From: an uncultured Mucispirillum sp.
Lineage (GTDB): Bacteria; Chrysiogenota; Deferribacteres; Deferribacterales; Mucispirillaceae
Direction of reading: 5' to 3'
DNA: 6,924 bases
Assembly: GCA_947177675.1 (NCBI GenBank)
Contig: CAMWVK010000082.1
Location: forward strand, 1 to 6,924
In this document: positions 6,720 to 6,924 of the stretch, piece after piece
Layout: each line of letters starts with the position of its first letter
How positions within the stretch are numbered: the stretch's first letter is position 1
Made by a program: the position numbers and the translations under genes
Notes under the pieces: model-generated
Told to the model about the DNA's origin: nothing
The model's input: only the letters and a program-made list of their open reading frames with translations
Database searches by the model: none

Positions 6720-6924
6720 AATTATATTAGAGTAATGCGATAAAGGTTTTTTAAAATTTCACAAAATTTTTTAAATCCAATTTAAAAAATTAAAATAAGC
6801 TGGCAGTAATTTTGCCACCTGTTTTTATTTCAAGAATGCTTACTGCTCCCCCCACCAAAAAATTGCAGCATATTTTATTTTTTTCAGCTTCAAAATAACA
6901 GGTTATCTTTATTTAATGCCGAAT
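6720..6924. other. AT-rich DNA with no recognised gene
   Basis: Similarity to the IS256 transposase stops near 6719, and the rest of the window shows no recognisable coding sequence on either strand. A small inverted repeat, TGGCA (6801-6805) and TGCCA (6813-6817) with a 7-base loop, is followed shortly by T-rich sequence on the plus strand (6821-6830) and again on the minus strand (near 6780-6795). It could be a weak bidirectional terminator. A run of six C (6848-6853) stands out in this composition, but nothing links it to a function. Confidence 0.4.

Noticed and set aside
6848..6853. Run of six C as a phase-variable tract
   Set aside because: It is too short and not inside or in front of any supported gene.
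6836..6898. 20-codon plus-strand ORF starting MLTAPPTKK
   Set aside because: No convincing ribosome binding site precedes it and the length is within chance.
6790..6912. 40-codon minus-strand open stretch (contains GGAVSILEIKTGG)
   Set aside because: It looks mildly protein-like, but it has no ATG, no ribosome binding site and no recognised family; a stretch this long can occur by chance.

Overview
The window is strongly AT-rich. Its codon use is dominated by ATA, AGA, AAA and TTA, and it carries two lipoproteins with clear lipoboxes plus a lytic transglycosylase, so the host is a diderm (outer-membrane) bacterium with a low-GC genome. A Deferribacterota gut lineage such as Mucispirillum would fit this gene content and base composition. 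That placement is a guess from style, not a demonstrated assignment.

Layout: (1) bases 1-88 hold the 3' tail of an unidentified gene, probably a membrane protein ending in one hydrophobic helix. (2) Bases 89-556 are very AT-rich intergenic DNA with no convincing gene; an extended -10 promoter (497-505) sits in front of mnmG. (3) Bases 557-6123 form a tightly packed plus-strand cluster of four genes: mnmG, rsmG, a lipoprotein with the layout of LpoA-type penicillin-binding-protein activators, and an MltD-type lytic transglycosylase with three LysM domains. The junctions are an 8-nt overlap, a 62-nt overlap and a 15-nt gap, so one transcript is likely. (4) Bases 6124-6924 contain no intact gene. 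They hold a hairpin that covers the ribosome binding site of a tiny ORF, a probable IS3-family terminus with the last ~38 codons of its transposase, a decayed IS256-family transposase remnant, and about 200 bases of unassigned AT-rich DNA.

Functionally, the first two genes modify RNA used in translation (tRNA wobble U34 and 16S rRNA G527). The next two act, or are predicted to act, on peptidoglycan in the periplasm from outer-membrane lipid anchors. The lipoprotein's start lies inside the 3' end of rsmG, so its signal peptide and the RsmG C-terminus are written in overlapping frames. The joining of RNA-modification genes to an envelope pair is the most interesting biology here. I see no convincing undescribed defence system, CRISPR array or RNA gene. 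The insertion-sequence scrap and the small hairpin/ORF unit are the least explained parts.
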